From contig CAZWZH010000025.1 in the NCBI GenBank assembly GCA_964638775.1, positions 1 through 33,849 on the forward strand: a stretch of DNA of 33,849 nt, given 5' to 3'. The notes below the pieces were generated by a model. It searched no databases and was not told the origin of the DNA. It saw only the letters and a program-made list of their open reading frames with translations. The DNA is from Azophilus sp964638775 (GTDB lineage: Bacteria > Pseudomonadota > Gammaproteobacteria > Pseudomonadales > Azotimanducaceae). The translations under genes and the position numbers were made by a program. This document shows, piece after piece, positions 32,665 to 33,849 of this stretch (its first letter is position 1; each line of letters opens with the position of its first letter).

Positions 32665-32967
32665 TTATCCTCGATGGTAGTTCTCGATCATCACTTCAGA
32701 AAACTCTCCGTTGTTGAACTTGAATGTAATGCACCAGGGCAGTTTGATTGTGAGGCTCCAATGGTCTCGTCGGTCGCCGTGCAATTTGTGAAGTCGAATG
32801 TTCGGTGGCTCCCCCTTTATCCGTAAGTCTTCAAGTGTAGTAGTCGCATGCATGATCGACAAAAGCGCTTTGGCCCGGACCCAGATGTGCCGCGGCAAAG
32901 TCTTGGATTGATTCGTATACCAGATATCCTTGGCAACCTTGCCTTTGAAGCCAACGATCATCGGCAT
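32665..32967 (-). CDS. higB: HigB-family toxin (RelE-like mRNA interferase)
   Basis: 100 residues from ATG 32967; ATG 32961 is a possible alternative. The family features are FKGKVAKDIWYTNQSKTLP at the start, LRIKGEPPNIRLHKLHGDRRDHWSLTI (about 51-77) and the closing ITFKFNNGEFSEVMIENYHRG, which match HigB toxins that cleave translated mRNA at the ribosome. GC content is visibly lower than in neighbouring genes, suggesting acquisition by transfer. higA follows on the same strand. Confidence 0.9.
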   Translation of the reverse strand: MPMIVGFKGKVAKDIWYTNQSKTLPRHIWVRAKALLSIMHATTTLEDLRIKGEPPNIRLHKLHGDRRDHWSLTIKLPWCITFKFNNGEFSEVMIENYHRG

Positions 32968-32973
32968 CGAATA

Positions 32974-32996
32974 TTACACTATTCGGAATAATGTAA
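32974..32996. promoter_or_regulatory. Palindromic operator upstream of higBA
   Basis: TTACACTATTC and GAATAATGTAA flank a central G, a 23-bp palindrome with a single mismatched pair in the 11-bp arms. It ends 7 nt before the higB start. Promoter-like TTTACA and TAATAT on the minus strand lie inside or at the edge of the palindrome (15-nt spacing), so HigA binding would occlude RNA polymerase. Confidence 0.65.
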
Positions 32997-33043
32997 ACCA
33001 GTAGCCCGACTGCCATGAGGGTGATCAACTCGATGGACGACAC

Positions 33044-33849
33044 ATGACCACAATCGATACCGGCACCAATGAATTGCTATGTGAGATCGCAGACGGCGTC
33101 GGAACGGTAACGCTCAACAAGCCGGACAAGCGCAATGCGCTTGGCGATGAGCTGACGCCGGCGTTGCGTGCGGTGCTGCTCACGTTGGAGGAAGATGAGC
33201 GTTGCGGCGCGGTGATCATTACGGGCGCCGGCCGGGCGTTCTGTGCCGGCGGGGATGTGTCGGGTATGGGCGGCGGGCGCGCATCGGACGTTCCGACGCG
33301 CTCGCATCAGGATGCGGTCGACGAACTCGTGCAACGGCAGGAAACGCTGACATTGCGGTTGCACGAGCTGGCGAAACCGACGATTGCGGCGCTCCCCGGG
33401 CCGGCAGCGGGGGCGGGCCTGTCTATCGCGCTGGCGTGCGACATGCGCGTCATGGCGGATTCGGTCTTCGTGACCACGGCTTTCGCCAACATCGGCTTGT
33501 CGGGGGATTACGGCGGAAGCTGGTTGCTCACCCGGCTGGTCGGCCCGGCAATTGCCAAGGAACTGTACATGACGGCGCGGCGCATTCCGGCAGAGGAGTG
33601 CCTGGCCCTCGGCATCGCCAATCGCGTGGTGCCGTTCGATGAACTCCAGGAAACCGCCAACGAGTTGGCCCGCCGGATCGCGGACGGGCCGCGCGAGGCG
33701 ATCCGCTACATGAAGGAGAACGTCAACTTCGCCGCGGGCGCCGATCTCAAGGCGTCACTGGCCCGGGAAGCCGACCGCATGGTGCGCTGCTCCCGCACCG
33801 ACGACCACCGCGAGGCGGTGCGGGCATTCATGGAGAAACGGCCGCCGCG
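33044..33849 (+). CDS. Enoyl-CoA hydratase/isomerase (3' end cut by window)
   Basis: The frame is open from ATG 33044 to the end of the window (268 full codons). It begins MTTIDTGTNELLCEIADGVG and carries crotonase motifs: VTLNKPDKRNALGDEL (about 24-39), ITGAGRAFCAGGDVSGM (about 64-80, oxyanion hole AGGD), AALPGPAAGAGLSIALACDMRVMAD (about 122-146, second oxyanion loop) and TTAFANIGLSGDYGGSWLLTRLVG (about 151-174; the Gly-Asp in the active-site loop suggests a hydratase or isomerase variant). The final FMEKRPP is near the usual C-terminus, so only a few residues are missing. It probably hydrates enoyl-CoA, functionally next to the acyl-CoA dehydrogenase upstream. Confidence 0.92.
   Translation, partial: MTTIDTGTNELLCEIADGVGTVTLNKPDKRNALGDELTPALRAVLLTLEEDERCGAVIITGAGRAFCAGGDVSGMGGGRASDVPTRSHQDAVDELVQRQETLTLRLHELAKPTIAALPGPAAGAGLSIALACDMRVMADSVFVTTAFANIGLSGDYGGSWLLTRLVGPAIAKELYMTARRIPAEECLALGIANRVVPFDELQETANELARRIADGPREAIRYMKENVNFAAGADLKASLAREADRMVRCSRTDDHREAVRAFMEKRPP

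Overview
High-GC bacterial chromosomal DNA (coding density high, many 1-8 nt gene overlaps) that looks gammaproteobacterial. It carries LpxC (Gram-negative lipid A), a bifunctional MnmC, an urtABCDE-ureDABCEFG urea block, an HvfABC-type metallophore cluster and a tRNA with encoded CCA. No species can be assigned from reading alone; an uncultured, possibly marine, gammaproteobacterium is a guess.

Layout. 1-3558: tail of a CoxE-like VWA protein, then a lipoprotein with a retropepsin-like 'ATP-dependent zinc protease' domain, an inactive transglutaminase-7TM membrane protein and an ATP-grasp 'alpha-L-glutamate ligase-like' protein. 3648-5712: an ECF-type promoter candidate followed by a small secreted Cys/Glu-rich precursor with five EGxCG motifs, its MNIO (DUF692) enzyme and its DUF2063 partner, i.e. 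a copper/metallophore RiPP cluster. 5749-9041: TerB-like protein (minus), lpxC, gltX. 9042-21753: one long plus-strand nitrogen block: repeat copy A, an NtrC-like site and a strong sigma-54 promoter, a porin, the urea ABC transporter urtABCDE and the urease genes ureD-A-B-C-E-F-G. 21850-25188 (minus): coaX, an oxalyl-CoA-synthetase-like AMP ligase and a PanE-family reductase. 25421-26800: tRNA-Ala(GGC) followed by a small accessory patch (broken ATPase remnant, palindrome, VapBC-type toxin-antitoxin, 29-bp tandem repeat). 26926-29465: sulfurtransferase and mnmC. 29557-29705: repeat copy B. 29731-33849: steroid-5-alpha-reductase-like membrane protein, PaaI thioesterase, acyl-CoA dehydrogenase, HigBA toxin-antitoxin with a clear palindromic operator, and an enoyl-CoA hydratase cut by the window end.

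How the parts work together. Urea would cross the outer membrane through the porin, be captured by UrtA, imported by UrtBC/DE and hydrolysed by UreABC, whose nickel site is matured by UreDEFG; the sigma-54/NtrC-type signals in front predict induction under nitrogen limitation. HvfB/C would modify the cysteines of HvfA to make an exported metal-binding peptide.

Most unusual things seen: (i) just before ureA and just before ureB there are two unrelated tandem-repeat arrays, each repeating a Shine-Dalgarno/start module with a period of 3n+2 nt, so that mini-ORFs end in GTGA/ATGA overlaps and form a chain running into the structural gene; (ii) two copies, about 20 kb apart and in opposite orientation, of a ~150-bp intergenic element with a perfect 31-bp inverted repeat in which the copies differ by compensatory base changes; (iii) a RiPP metallophore cluster directly downstream of an ATP-grasp peptide-ligase-like cluster.
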